A stretch of 64,000 nucleotides of DNA, taken from the NCBI RefSeq assembly GCF_034387475.1, contig NZ_JAXCIL010000002.1, positions 1,116,001 through 1,180,000 on the forward strand, given 5' to 3'. The translations under genes were made by a program, and so were the position numbers. The first letter of the stretch is position 1; each line of letters begins with the position of its first letter. This stretch comes from Pseudomonas sp. Teo4 (lineage in GTDB: Bacteria; Pseudomonadota; Gammaproteobacteria; Pseudomonadales; Pseudomonadaceae). The notes beneath the pieces were generated by a model. It was not told the origin of the DNA and made no database searches. It saw only the letters and a list, made by a program, of their open reading frames with translations. Shown here in pieces: positions 7,489-15,609 of this stretch.

Positions 7489-7959
7489 ATGAAAGTTCTG
7501 TTCCTCTGCACCGCCAATAGCTGCCGCAGCATCCTCTCCGAGGCTGTTTTCAATCATCTGGCCCCGGCCGGCATGAAGGCCTACAGCGCCGGCAGCCAGC
7601 CAAAGGGTGATGTGCACCCGCTGTCCATCACCGCGCTGCAGCGTGCTGGTATCTCCACCGAGGGCCTCAGCAGCAAGTCAAGTGACGCGCATGCCGAGCT
7701 GGCACCGGACTTTGTCATCACCGTCTGCGACAAGGCCGCTGGCGAAGCCTGCCCCGTGTTCTTCGGACCAGCAGTGAAAGCCCACTGGGGGCTTTCTGAC
7801 CCTTCTGACCAGCAGGGCAACACCGCCGAACTGGACGCAGCGTTCGACGTCACGCTTGAGCAGATCAAACGACGCCTCAATGCATTCCTCGCGCTGCCTT
7901 TCGAACAATTGGATGCCGCCCAGCTTAAGGCCGAGCTGGCCCGTATCGGAACGCTCTGA
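7489..7959 (+). CDS. arsC: Arsenate reductase, low-molecular-weight phosphatase type
   Basis: This is a 156-residue protein from ATG 7489. The catalytic P-loop is VLFLCTANSCRSILSEA. FVITVCDKAAGEACPVFFGP supplies the downstream cysteines and HWGLSDPSD the catalytic Asp. It matches the full-length Pseudomonas ArsC that precedes acr3 or arsH. It reduces arsenate so that Acr3 can export arsenite. It lies 19 bp after arsR and 18 bp before acr3, in one transcript. Confidence 0.93.
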   Translation: MKVLFLCTANSCRSILSEAVFNHLAPAGMKAYSAGSQPKGDVHPLSITALQRAGISTEGLSSKSSDAHAELAPDFVITVCDKAAGEACPVFFGPAVKAHWGLSDPSDQQGNTAELDAAFDVTLEQIKRRLNAFLALPFEQLDAAQLKAELARIGTL

Positions 7960-7977
7960 CGTTTAGGGAGATCCACC

Positions 7978-9039
7978 ATGAGCAAAAGCCGACTTTCCTT
8001 TCTAGACCGCTACCTGACGGTGTGGATCTTTCTGGCCATGGGCCTGGGCATTGGTCTGGGCAGCCTGTTCCAGGGATTGCCTGCGTGGCTGAATAGCCTG
8101 TCGGTAGGCTCGACAAACATCCCCATCGCCATTGGCCTCATCGTAATGATGTACCCACCTCTGGCGAAGGTGAAATACGAGGAGTTGCCACAGGTATTCA
8201 AGGACAAGCGCATCCTTGCCCTGTCGCTGATCCAGAACTGGGTGATCGGCCCGGTCCTGATGTTCGGGCTGGCCGTTGTCTTCCTTTCCGACAAGCCTGA
8301 GTACATGACCGGCCTGATCCTCATCGGCTTGGCACGCTGCATCGCCATGGTGCTGGTGTGGAACCAGATCGCCGGTGGCAACAACCAGTACGTGGCGGGT
8401 CTGGTCGCCTTCAACAGCATTTTCCAGATCCTGTTCTTTAGCGTGTACGCCTGGATCTTCCTGGGGCTGTTGCCGCCGCTGTTTGGCCTTGAAGGTAGCG
8501 TCATTGAGACCAGCTTCCTCGATATCGCCCAATCGGTGCTGATCTACCTGGGCATCCCGTTCCTGGCTGGTTTCCTGACCCGCAAGATCCTGATCAGCAG
8601 CAAGGGCGAGACCTGGTACCAGGAGCGATTCATCCCGAAGATCAGCCCGCTGACCCTCGTGGCGTTGCTGCTGACCATCGTCGCCATGTTCAGCCTGAAA
8701 GGCGACATGGTGCTGCAACTGCCGCTGGATGTGCTGCGCATCGCTATCCCGCTGACCATCTACTTCGTGGTGATGTTCTTCATCAGCTTCTGGATGGGCA
8801 AGCTGTTGGAAGCTGACTACCCACGTACCACTGCGCTGGCGTTCACTGCAGCGAGCAACAATTTCGAACTGGCCATTGCCGTGGCCATCGCCACCTTCGG
8901 CCTTGCCTCGCCGGTCGCGTTTGCCACCGTCATCGGGCCCTTGGTGGAAGTGCCGGTACTGATCTCCCTGGTGGGCGTGGCCTTGTGGCTCAAGCGCCGC
9001 TGGTTCGATCAGCCATCTGGCGCCTTGACTCAGGAGTAA
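7978..9039 (+). CDS. acr3: Arsenite efflux permease Acr3
   Basis: This is a 353-residue inner-membrane carrier with ten predicted helices. Signatures are [33 protein letters not shown] (the conserved Cys of Acr3 transport), and [20 protein letters not shown]. Acr3 exports As(III) using the proton gradient (family knowledge). A GGGAG site precedes ATG 7978. It sits between arsC and arsH in the operon. Confidence 0.95.
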   Translation: MSKSRLSFLDRYLTVWIFLAMGLGIGLGSLFQGLPAWLNSLSVGSTNIPIAIGLIVMMYPPLAKVKYEELPQVFKDKRILALSLIQNWVIGPVLMFGLAVVFLSDKPEYMTGLILIGLARCIAMVLVWNQIAGGNNQYVAGLVAFNSIFQILFFSVYAWIFLGLLPPLFGLEGSVIETSFLDIAQSVLIYLGIPFLAGFLTRKILISSKGETWYQERFIPKISPLTLVALLLTIVAMFSLKGDMVLQLPLDVLRIAIPLTIYFVVMFFISFWMGKLLEADYPRTTALAFTAASNNFELAIAVAIATFGLASPVAFATVIGPLVEVPVLISLVGVALWLKRRWFDQPSGALTQE

Positions 9040-9042
9040 ATC

Positions 9043-9759
9043 ATGACCGAACACCATATCCCGAATATCGACAACGATCTGGTCGACCTGCCGACAGCAG
9101 ACAAACTGGCAGTCGAGCAAAAGTCCACCCATAACCCTCGCATCCTGCTGCTGTACGGATCGACCCGCGAACGCTCGTTCAGCCGCCTGCTGACGGAAGA
9201 AGCGGCACGCCTGCTGGAGCACTTCGGTGCCGAGACGCGGATCTTCAATCCGACCGGGCTGCCACTGGCGGATGACGTGCCCAATGACCACCCCATAGTC
9301 AAGGAGCTGCGCGACCTGGTGCTGTGGTCGGAAGGCATGGTCTGGTGCTCGCCAGAGCGCCACGGCGCGATGACTGGCGTGTTCAAGTCGCAGATCGACT
9401 GGATTCCACTGAGCATGGGCGCCGTGCGCCCCACTCAAGGCAAAACCCTCGCGGTGATGCAGGTCTGCGGCGGCTCGCAGTCTTTCAACGTGGTCAACCA
9501 GCTGCGCGTCCTCGGCCGCTGGATGCGCATGTTCACCATCCCTAACCAGTCGTCCGTGCCGAAGGCCTATCTGGAATTCGACGAGGCGGGTCGCATGAAA
9601 CCCTCTTCGTACTACGACCGTGTTGTCGACGTAATGGAGGAGCTGGTGAAGTTCACCCTGCTGCTTCGTGATCGCTCCGACTACCTGGTCGATCGCTACT
9701 CCGAACGTAAAGAGTCGGCTGAAGAACTATCCAAGCGTGTCAATCAACGATCCATTTGA
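9043..9759 (+). CDS. arsH: NADPH-dependent FMN reductase / organoarsenical oxidase ArsH
   Basis: This is a 238-residue flavodoxin-like protein. The phosphate-binding [20 protein letters not shown], the loop [21 protein letters not shown] and [14 protein letters not shown] are hallmark ArsH segments. Family members oxidise trivalent methylarsenicals and reduce quinones or Cr(VI). It starts 3 bp after the acr3 stop, so translation is probably coupled. Confidence 0.95.
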   Translation: MTEHHIPNIDNDLVDLPTADKLAVEQKSTHNPRILLLYGSTRERSFSRLLTEEAARLLEHFGAETRIFNPTGLPLADDVPNDHPIVKELRDLVLWSEGMVWCSPERHGAMTGVFKSQIDWIPLSMGAVRPTQGKTLAVMQVCGGSQSFNVVNQLRVLGRWMRMFTIPNQSSVPKAYLEFDEAGRMKPSSYYDRVVDVMEELVKFTLLLRDRSDYLVDRYSERKESAEELSKRVNQRSI

Positions 9760-9765
9760 GGCTTT

Positions 9766-10275
9766 GTGAGCATGCAATTGCACCCGTATTCAGTGTTGGC
9801 TAATTCCGAACTGGTCGGCCAGCTGATCTTCACTCCGTGCCCAGGTACCAAGGAGACATCGGTATCTCAGGCTCTGGCAACGTTGCACGATGCCGGCGCA
9901 AGCGCGCTGGTAACCCTGATGCCGAGTGAAGAACTGCTGCAGAACGAGATCGATCTGCTTCCCGAGGAGTGCCAACTGCTGGGCCTCGAATGGTTCCACC
10001 TGCCGGTCGAGGATGACGAAGCGCCCGGTGAGCCGTTTGCGGCCGCCTGGAAGGCTCACCGGGAACGCCTGAAAGAGCTGGTGATGACCGGTAAGACGAT
10101 CGCCATTCACTGCAAGGGCGGCTCTGGCCGCACCGGCCTGTTTGCCGCCCGCCTGATGATCGAGTGCGGCATCCCTGTGCAGGAAGCTGTTTCCCAGGTC
10201 CAGGCCCTGCGTCCACGTGCGATCCAGAACCCTGCGCACGTTGGGTATATCAACCAGTTCAGCGACACCCTCTGA
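9766..10275 (+). CDS. Dual-specificity/tyrosine-type phosphatase of the ars operon
   Basis: This 169-residue protein carries the cysteine-phosphatase signature IAIHCKGGSGRTGLFAARL (HCX5R) and an upstream general-acid loop around WFHLPVEDDEAPGE. It resembles the CDKN3-like phosphatases sometimes found in Pseudomonas ars clusters. A GAGG motif precedes GTG 9766; ATG 9772 is an alternative. It lies between arsH and the ars-type GAPDH. Its substrate is unknown. An oxyanion-sensitive or arsenate-reducing role is speculative. Confidence 0.8.
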   Translation: MSMQLHPYSVLANSELVGQLIFTPCPGTKETSVSQALATLHDAGASALVTLMPSEELLQNEIDLLPEECQLLGLEWFHLPVEDDEAPGEPFAAAWKAHRERLKELVMTGKTIAIHCKGGSGRTGLFAARLMIECGIPVQEAVSQVQALRPRAIQNPAHVGYINQFSDTL

Positions 10276-10307
10276 CCTTTCGCTAATCGCGATTCGAGAA
10301 CAAGAAC

Positions 10308-11312
10308 ATGGCTATCAAAGTAGGTATCAATGGGTTTGGCCGTATTGGTCGCTTGGCGCTTCGCGCCTCCTGGGACTGGCCGGAATTCGAGTTTGTGCAG
10401 ATCAATGACCCGGCCGGTGACGCCGAGACCCATGCCCATCTGATCAACTTCGATTCGATCCACGGACGCTGGCACCGTGAAGCCCGCGCAGAGGGCGACG
10501 CGGTAGTGATCGAGGGCAAGCGCATCAAGGTCACCGCCAACAAGACCATCGCTGACACCGACTGGTCGGGCTGCGACTTGGTCATCGAGGCCAGCGGCAA
10601 GATGAAGTCGGTAGCCGTACTCCAGGCCTACCTGGATCAAGGCGTCAAACGTGTGGTCGTCTGCGCTCCACTGAAGGAGAAAGGCGCACTGAACGTGGTG
10701 ATGGGCGTCAACCAGCACCTATTCGAGCCGGCGCAGCATCGTATCGTCACCGCCGCTTCCTGCACCACTAACTGCCTGGCCCCGGTGGTCAAGGTGATTC
10801 ACGAGAACCTGGGCATACGCCACGGCTCGATCACCACCATTCACGACCTCACCAATACCCAGAGCATTCTGGATACACCGCACAAGGACCTGCGTCGCGC
10901 CCGAGCCTCGGGCATGAGCCTGATCCCGACCACCACGGGATCTGCCACCGCAATCGCCGAGATCTTCCCCGAGCTACGCGGCAAGCTGAATGGTCACGCC
11001 GTACGTGTACCACTGGCCAACGCCTCGCTGACCGACTGCGTGTTCGAAGTGGAACGTGAGACAACGGCTGAAGAGGTCAACGCGCTGCTGAAAGCCGCAA
11101 CCGAAGGACCGCTGAAGGACATCCTGGGCTACGAAGAACGCCCCTTGGTGTCCATCGACTACCGCACCGATCCGCGGTCCTCGATCATCGATGCGCTGTC
11201 CACCCTCGTAGTCAACGGTACCCAAGTGAAGATCTACGCCTGGTACGACAACGAGTGGGGCTACGCCAACCGTGCGGTTGAACTAGCACGCCTGGTCGGC
11301 GCAGCGGAGTAA
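10308..11312 (+). CDS. Arsenate-associated glyceraldehyde-3-phosphate dehydrogenase
   Basis: This is a 334-residue GAPDH with the NAD fold [17 protein letters not shown], catalytic Cys in [12 protein letters not shown], and [17 protein letters not shown] near the C-terminus. Beside arsJ, such GAPDHs make unstable 1-arseno-3-phosphoglycerate from arsenate and glyceraldehyde 3-phosphate, which ArsJ exports (established for the GAPDH-ArsJ pair). The stop codon touches the arsJ ATG. A glycolytic role is unlikely given this context. Confidence 0.93.
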   Translation: MAIKVGINGFGRIGRLALRASWDWPEFEFVQINDPAGDAETHAHLINFDSIHGRWHREARAEGDAVVIEGKRIKVTANKTIADTDWSGCDLVIEASGKMKSVAVLQAYLDQGVKRVVVCAPLKEKGALNVVMGVNQHLFEPAQHRIVTAASCTTNCLAPVVKVIHENLGIRHGSITTIHDLTNTQSILDTPHKDLRRARASGMSLIPTTTGSATAIAEIFPELRGKLNGHAVRVPLANASLTDCVFEVERETTAEEVNALLKAATEGPLKDILGYEERPLVSIDYRTDPRSSIIDALSTLVVNGTQVKIYAWYDNEWGYANRAVELARLVGAAE

Positions 11313-12554
11313 ATGGCGACCATGAAGGCGTTGTCAGCCCTGTCTGCGGAAGTGCGTCAGTACCTGCTGGTTACCGGCAATTACTGGGCCTTCACCCTTA
11401 CCGACGGCGCTTTGCGCATGCTGGTGGTACTGCACTTCCATTCGCTGGGCTACACGCCGCTGCAGATCGCGGCGCTGTTCCTGTTCTACGAAGTGTTCGG
11501 CGTGATCACCAACCTCGTGGGCGGCTACCTCGGCGCCCGCCTGGGGCTCAACCGCACCATGAACATCGGTCTTGGCATGCAGGTTGTCGCCCTGCTGATG
11601 CTCACGGTACCAGCAGCCTCGCTAACGGTGCCGTGGGTGATGGCCGCCCAGGCGCTCTCCGGCATCGCCAAGGACCTGAACAAGATGAGCGCCAAGAGCT
11701 CCATCAAGCTCCTGGTACCGGACAGCCAGCAAGGCACCCTCTACAAATGGGTGGCCATCCTAACGGGCTCGAAAAACGCCCTCAAAGGTGTGGGTTTCTT
11801 CCTCGGGGGAGCATTGCTAGCGCTGCTCGGTTTCACCCTGGCGGTGCTGGCCATGGCAGCAGCCTTGGCCCTCATTTGGATCTGCAGCTTGATCCTGCTG
11901 AAAAAGGACTTGGGCAAAGCCAAGGCCAAACCGAAGTTCCGCGACATGCTGTCCAAGAGCCGGGCGATCAACATTCTCTCGGCCGCACGGCTGTTTTTGT
12001 TCGGTGCGCGGGATGTCTGGTTTGTTGTGGCACTGCCGGTGTACCTGAGCTCTACGTTTGGCTGGGACTTCTGGCTGGTCGGCGGTTTCTTGGCCGCGTG
12101 GGTCATCGGCTACGGCATCGTCCAGTCGTTTGCTCCACATATCACCGGTAAGAAGCGCGGACATGTACCCGATGGTCGAGCAGCCTTCATCTGGGCAATC
12201 GCCCTGGCCGGGCTGCCTGCGCTCATTGCCGTGGGCCTGGCGGCAGGCTGGTCAGCGCAGGTAGTCTTGCTCGGCGGGTTGATGCTGTTCGGCGTGCTGT
12301 TCGCCGTGAACTCATCGCTGCACAGCTACCTGATCGTCAGTTACGCCAAGGAAGACGGCGTGTCCTTGGATGTGGGCTTCTACTACATGTCCAACGCCCT
12401 CGGGCGCTTGGTCGGCACGCTGCTGTCAGGTTGGGTATTCCAAGCCTATGGGTTGGAAGCTTGTTTGTGGGTCTCCAGCATCCTCGTATTGGCTGCCGCG
12501 CTCATCTCGATCGCACTGCCCAGGCACAGCGAAATGGCACAGCAGACGCACTGA
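11313..12554 (+). CDS. arsJ: ArsJ, 1-arseno-3-phosphoglycerate efflux permease
   Basis: This is a 413-residue MFS-type permease with about 11-12 helices. Characteristic segments are VTGNYWAFTLTDGALRMLVVLHFH, GYTPLQIAALFLFYEVFGV and LNKMSAKSSIKLLVPD. It directly abuts the GAPDH stop (TAA then ATG), which fits the coupled function. Together they give arsenate resistance without reduction. It is the last plus-strand gene of the cluster and converges on arsO. Confidence 0.93.
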   Translation: MATMKALSALSAEVRQYLLVTGNYWAFTLTDGALRMLVVLHFHSLGYTPLQIAALFLFYEVFGVITNLVGGYLGARLGLNRTMNIGLGMQVVALLMLTVPAASLTVPWVMAAQALSGIAKDLNKMSAKSSIKLLVPDSQQGTLYKWVAILTGSKNALKGVGFFLGGALLALLGFTLAVLAMAAALALIWICSLILLKKDLGKAKAKPKFRDMLSKSRAINILSAARLFLFGARDVWFVVALPVYLSSTFGWDFWLVGGFLAAWVIGYGIVQSFAPHITGKKRGHVPDGRAAFIWAIALAGLPALIAVGLAAGWSAQVVLLGGLMLFGVLFAVNSSLHSYLIVSYAKEDGVSLDVGFYYMSNALGRLVGTLLSGWVFQAYGLEACLWVSSILVLAAALISIALPRHSEMAQQTH

Positions 12555-12577
12555 TCCGTGAGGAAATGCGGAGGCCA

Positions 12578-13654
12578 TCAGGCCTCCGCTTTCACCACAA
12601 ACTGCTCGATCTCAGTTGCACTACTGCGGGCAGTGCGGGTCACCCCGATCAAGGTTGCTGATGCAGAACCTGTCCACTCGCCATAGCCCACCAACCAAAG
12701 TCTCGGCTCACTCACAGATCGGGTCCCTTCGACCTCTACACGTCCTTGCTCAGTAACAACCCCAAGGCTGGCGAGGTGTCCCAAGGCGGGTTTGAACCCG
12801 GTGCACCAGATCACTGCATCCACTGCGGTTTCCGAGTCGTCTGCCCAGACCACGCCGTTAGGGGTGAAACGAACGAAGGGTCTCACCGCGTGCAGAACGT
12901 CTCGCTCACGCGCCTCCACCACAGGCGGGACCATTACCACATCGCCCAACCCGCCGACCGGCTGCTCAATTACACGCCCCTCCACCTGCGCTTTCCAGCG
13001 CTCTGTGGCCCGCTCGAACAGCACTCGGCCATCTACATCATCAGGTAGGAAAACTGGATCGGTAGGGGTTACCCAGGTCGCAGCAGCTACTTTGGAAACC
13101 TCTGCGAGAATCTGAGCGCCGGAGTTGCCGCCGCCGACGACTAGCACGCGCTTGCCCGAGAAGGCCTGCGGTTCAACGTAGTGAGCCGAATGCAGCTGCT
13201 GGCCACGGAACAGCTCAGCGCCGGGGTAAGAAGGTATGTTCGGATTGCTCCAAGTGCCTGTAGCACTGACCACAGCTTTGGCATCCCAATGGCCAGACTC
13301 TGAATGGACACGTAACGCGCCGGCTACTCGCTCGACTGAGGTGACACGTACCGGCCGTTTAATCGGAAACTGATAGCGCGCCTCATACTGGGTGAGGTAG
13401 TCGATGACATGTTCGCGAGACGGATAGCCATCCTGAGCAGGCGGCATCATCCAACCGGGAATGGAGCTCCAGGTGGCTGGCGAGAACAGTCGCAGGGAAT
13501 CCCAGCCGTGTCGCCAAGCCCCGCCGGCGCCCTGCTCGGCATCGAGGATGATGAACGAGAGATCTGTCCGGCGCAGGAAGTACGCCGTTGCCAGGGCGGC
13601 TTGTCCTCCGCCAATGATGGCTACATCCCACAAGCGCTCTGCATGGGCTTTCAT
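12578..13654 (-). CDS. arsO: ArsO flavin-dependent monooxygenase
   Basis: This is a 358-residue class B-like flavoprotein monooxygenase. The FAD motif is [21 protein letters not shown], then [17 protein letters not shown]. The NADPH motif is [17 protein letters not shown], and VIWCTGFKP lies in the C-terminal part. ATG 13654 follows a GGAGGG site about eight bases upstream; longer in-frame starts are rejected. ArsO proteins occur in ars operons of Gram-negative bacteria; the reaction is not firmly settled. It is convergent with arsJ and is a paralogue of the fragment at 5731-6194. Confidence 0.88.
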   Translation of the reverse strand: MKAHAERLWDVAIIGGGQAALATAYFLRRTDLSFIILDAEQGAGGAWRHGWDSLRLFSPATWSSIPGWMMPPAQDGYPSREHVIDYLTQYEARYQFPIKRPVRVTSVERVAGALRVHSESGHWDAKAVVSATGTWSNPNIPSYPGAELFRGQQLHSAHYVEPQAFSGKRVLVVGGGNSGAQILAEVSKVAAATWVTPTDPVFLPDDVDGRVLFERATERWKAQVEGRVIEQPVGGLGDVVMVPPVVEARERDVLHAVRPFVRFTPNGVVWADDSETAVDAVIWCTGFKPALGHLASLGVVTEQGRVEVEGTRSVSEPRLWLVGYGEWTGSASATLIGVTRTARSSATEIEQFVVKAEA

Positions 13655-14086
13655 TTCACTCCCTCCGGCCATGGTCAGGCCCCATTTTCTCAGGTGCTGC
13701 GGTAAGTGACTTGATGTAGGTCGTCTGAAGCCAGAGTCTGACAAAGAGCTGGACGTACTAGCAGGGGAGTATGTACTGCTTGTCGACCGAGCAACATGTC
13801 ATGCTGACCGAACGCCTGGCCACCGATACCTTTCTGCGACTAGCCGTGGATGGCTTTCTCCGGCCTAGCTCCAATTGATATGCGTATGCTCTCCAGAAGC
13901 GAGGAACTCTATACTCAAACTAGTAGTCAAAATGCCATTACAGCGCGCTGTGGTGCGTCAGGTAACAGTCAACTCTTGAAGGGAGGATGGTTGAGGCCTA
14001 GCGCGTCAACGTATGGTTCTCACTCAGTCATGGTTGTCATTGGCACCCCAGTGCTGCTTGCCACTGCTAGCTCAAGAGCCAAAAAC
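13655..14086. other. Intergenic region without a clear gene
   Basis: This stretch carries the arsO promoter and the leader of the receiver-domain gene. A 35-codon frame at 13771-13878 has a GGGGAG motif too close to its ATG and no recognisable family, so I leave it unannotated. Confidence 0.5.
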
Positions 14087-14500
14087 ATGAACTCGGAACA
14101 CGAAATGCTCGGACTCCTCCTGATCGTCGAGGACGAGCCAATTCTGCGATCAATGATGGTTGAGGTACTGCAGGATTCGGGCTTTCTACTTCTCGCCGTA
14201 GCTACAGCAGACGAAGGTTTGGAGATACTCAAACGAACACCGGTGACCATGCTCATTACTGATGTAGAAACGCCCGGACAACTGAATGGCTGGGAACTTG
14301 CTCAGATCGCTAGTCAGCAGGATCCCAAAACCTCAATAGTCATTTCTAGTGGATGCGTCAGACATGAAACAGACCTCATACCCGAAGGCGCTCAGTTCCT
14401 CGCGAAGCCATGGTCAATTGACCTACTCCTGAGCCTCGTGACCGAACACCGGCAGCTCCTCTTGCAAAAATCAACCTCGGGAGAGCATGGGAACTCATAG
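14087..14500 (+). CDS. Stand-alone receiver-domain response regulator
   Basis: This is a 137-residue protein consisting of one CheY-like receiver. It has the acidic pair in LLLIVEDEPILRSMMVEVL, the phospho-acceptor in MLITDVETPGQLNGWELA, Ser/Thr in SIVISSG and Lys in FLAKPWSIDLLL. There is no output domain, as in single-domain regulators that act by protein contact or serve hybrid kinases. ATG 14087 is chosen; upstream in-frame sequence is not receiver-like. No kinase gene is adjacent, so its partner is unknown. Confidence 0.8.
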   Translation: MNSEHEMLGLLLIVEDEPILRSMMVEVLQDSGFLLLAVATADEGLEILKRTPVTMLITDVETPGQLNGWELAQIASQQDPKTSIVISSGCVRHETDLIPEGAQFLAKPWSIDLLLSLVTEHRQLLLQKSTSGEHGNS

Positions 14501-14797
14501 CCGCATTCCCATAGGCCAACCATGCCAACGTGTCGAGCGGAGGCAAAACGGCTAGAGAGACTGCTGGACATCATTTTGAATTGCCCGTTGCCAAGGTACC
14601 GGTGAGGTGCAATATCAAAGCCTTGACGGCTCCATCTCAAGCACGGTCATAAAGAAAGCCCCACATCATCCTGCGTCACCTCTTGTGATAGTGATACTTC
14701 GCGGCACTAAGCGTCATTGATTCGTCTCGATGAGTCATATTGATGCTTTTCAATCCTGGGACTAATACTAAGGTATCCGCCTGGAGAGACACGCGCC
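14501..14797. other. Intergenic region
   Basis: I see no gene. The stretch supplies the promoter for the small gene at 14798, with a GGAGAG ribosome site at its right end. Confidence 0.4.
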
Positions 14798-15049
14798 ATG
14801 CAAAAGAGATTTGTTATCGTTCCGGCTGTGCCGATCGACAAAGAATGCTTCCAATCTGGTTCTCGATACTATGCCGCTACCGTATCAGGCGGATTCGACA
14901 TTTACGACAATCAGGAAAAATTACGATTGAAGCCAAGCTACTCCACGAGGTCGCTCGCAGAAGCCACCTGTGAGGAGTTGAACGGGGAATGCGGCAATCC
15001 AGGCGAACTTTTTCCATTCTTGCGGGTGGACTGCTCTCCCAATGAATAG
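14798..15049 (+). CDS. Small hypothetical protein (83 aa)
   Basis: ATG 14798 follows a GGAGAG site nine bases upstream. The protein begins MQKRFVIVPAVPIDKECF and has a soluble, mixed alpha/beta composition with four cysteines (including CEELNGEC). There is no signal peptide or membrane segment. It is not recognised. It lies in accessory DNA next to the gene disrupted by the mercury transposon. Confidence 0.55.
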   Translation: MQKRFVIVPAVPIDKECFQSGSRYYAATVSGGFDIYDNQEKLRLKPSYSTRSLAEATCEELNGECGNPGELFPFLRVDCSPNE

Positions 15050-15236
15050 TGATGTGGGCTGGCGACTGTGGGCGCTACAACATAGTTTGACACAAGCAGA
15101 CAGGAGTCCGATCTTGTTCATTACGGAGTACGATATTCGGTGAAGCCACCCTCGAGCCGACCTCTATGAGGCAGCCATTACGTATGACAGTGAAATGCTA
15201 GGACCCTGGGGACACGGCTAAGGAGATTTCATCGTC

Positions 15237-15266
15237 GAGCTACCTCCGGAAGTCCTGAGGTAGCTC
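15237..15266. repeat. Perfect 10-bp stem inverted repeat
   Basis: GAGCTACCTC and GAGGTAGCTC flank a 10-base loop. There is no T-run, so it is not a standard terminator. It overlaps the end of a short minus-strand frame downstream of the split gene. Confidence 0.6.
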
Positions 15267-15377
15267 GGTGTCACAGTTGGTGACCAGAGCATCGAACTCA
15301 TCGCTGGCGTAATTGTCCTGAAGCCAGTCTATATAGCTACTCCTGAGTAGCTGCTGGCTCTTGCTGACTGATTTCAC
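15240..15377 (-). CDS. Possible small protein overlapping the split gene's end (45 aa)
   Basis: A GTG at 15377 opens a minus-strand frame that overlaps the split gene by 41 bases in another phase and ends at TAG 15240. The downstream part (SSYIDWLQDNYASDEFD, then LVTNCDTELPQDF) looks protein-like. No good ribosome site is seen. It could be a coupled small gene, or the original C-terminus of the split gene reached by a frameshift. Confidence 0.3.
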   Translation of the reverse strand: MKSVSKSQQLLRSSYIDWLQDNYASDEFDALVTNCDTELPQDFRR

Positions 15378-15571
15378 TGAGTGGGGTCTGGGCACGAACC
15401 TCTATCATTTCGATCAGCTCCAAATGCTTGGGGAACTCACGCTTCAGCCAATCGCTGGGCACAAAGTGATGATCTAGGTGCACCGCCGTGCTCTGTCCGT
15501 CATCGCAAGCACAGAGCATTACGTTCATCTCCGTCTCATCACCCGCCATTGCTGCAGGTACAAATATAGTA
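15337..15571 (-). pseudogene. 3' part of a small gene split by the mercury transposon
   Basis: This is the C-terminal part of the gene whose 5' end is at 23927-24020. Removing the transposon and one TAGTA copy joins SFGVSDSGT to IFVPAAMAGDETEMNVM in the same frame. The result is one 107-codon gene ending SQQEPAATQE at TAG 15337. An internal ATG (15549) could still start a 70-residue product. The family is unknown; it is soluble, with a CACDDGQ motif. Before insertion it was translationally coupled to the gene now at 24017-24385. Confidence 0.8.
15567..15571. repeat. Target-site duplication TAGTA (left copy)
   Basis: TAGTA here and at 23927-23931 flank the transposon exactly. Five-base duplications are the rule for the Tn3 family, so this insertion happened as one intact unit. 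Confidence 0.95.
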
Positions 15572-15609
15572 GGGGGGCTCGCAGAATTCGGAAAAAATCG
15601 TACGCTAAG
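15572..15609 (+). repeat. Terminal inverted repeat at the tnpA end (38 bp)
   Basis: It begins GGGGGGCTCGCAGAATTCGG and ends TACGCTAAG. It differs from the other end at four consecutive positions (6-9: GCTC against AACC). The tnpA stop codon (15605-15607) lies inside it, as is usual in this subgroup. Confidence 0.95.

Noticed and set aside
8002-9438. A 478-codon minus-strand frame opposite acr3 and arsH
   Set aside because: It spans two real genes and their gap, is rich in Gln, His and Asp, and has no family match.
13771-13878. A 35-codon plus-strand frame upstream of the receiver-domain gene
   Set aside because: The GGGGAG motif is only one base from the ATG and no conserved pattern is visible.
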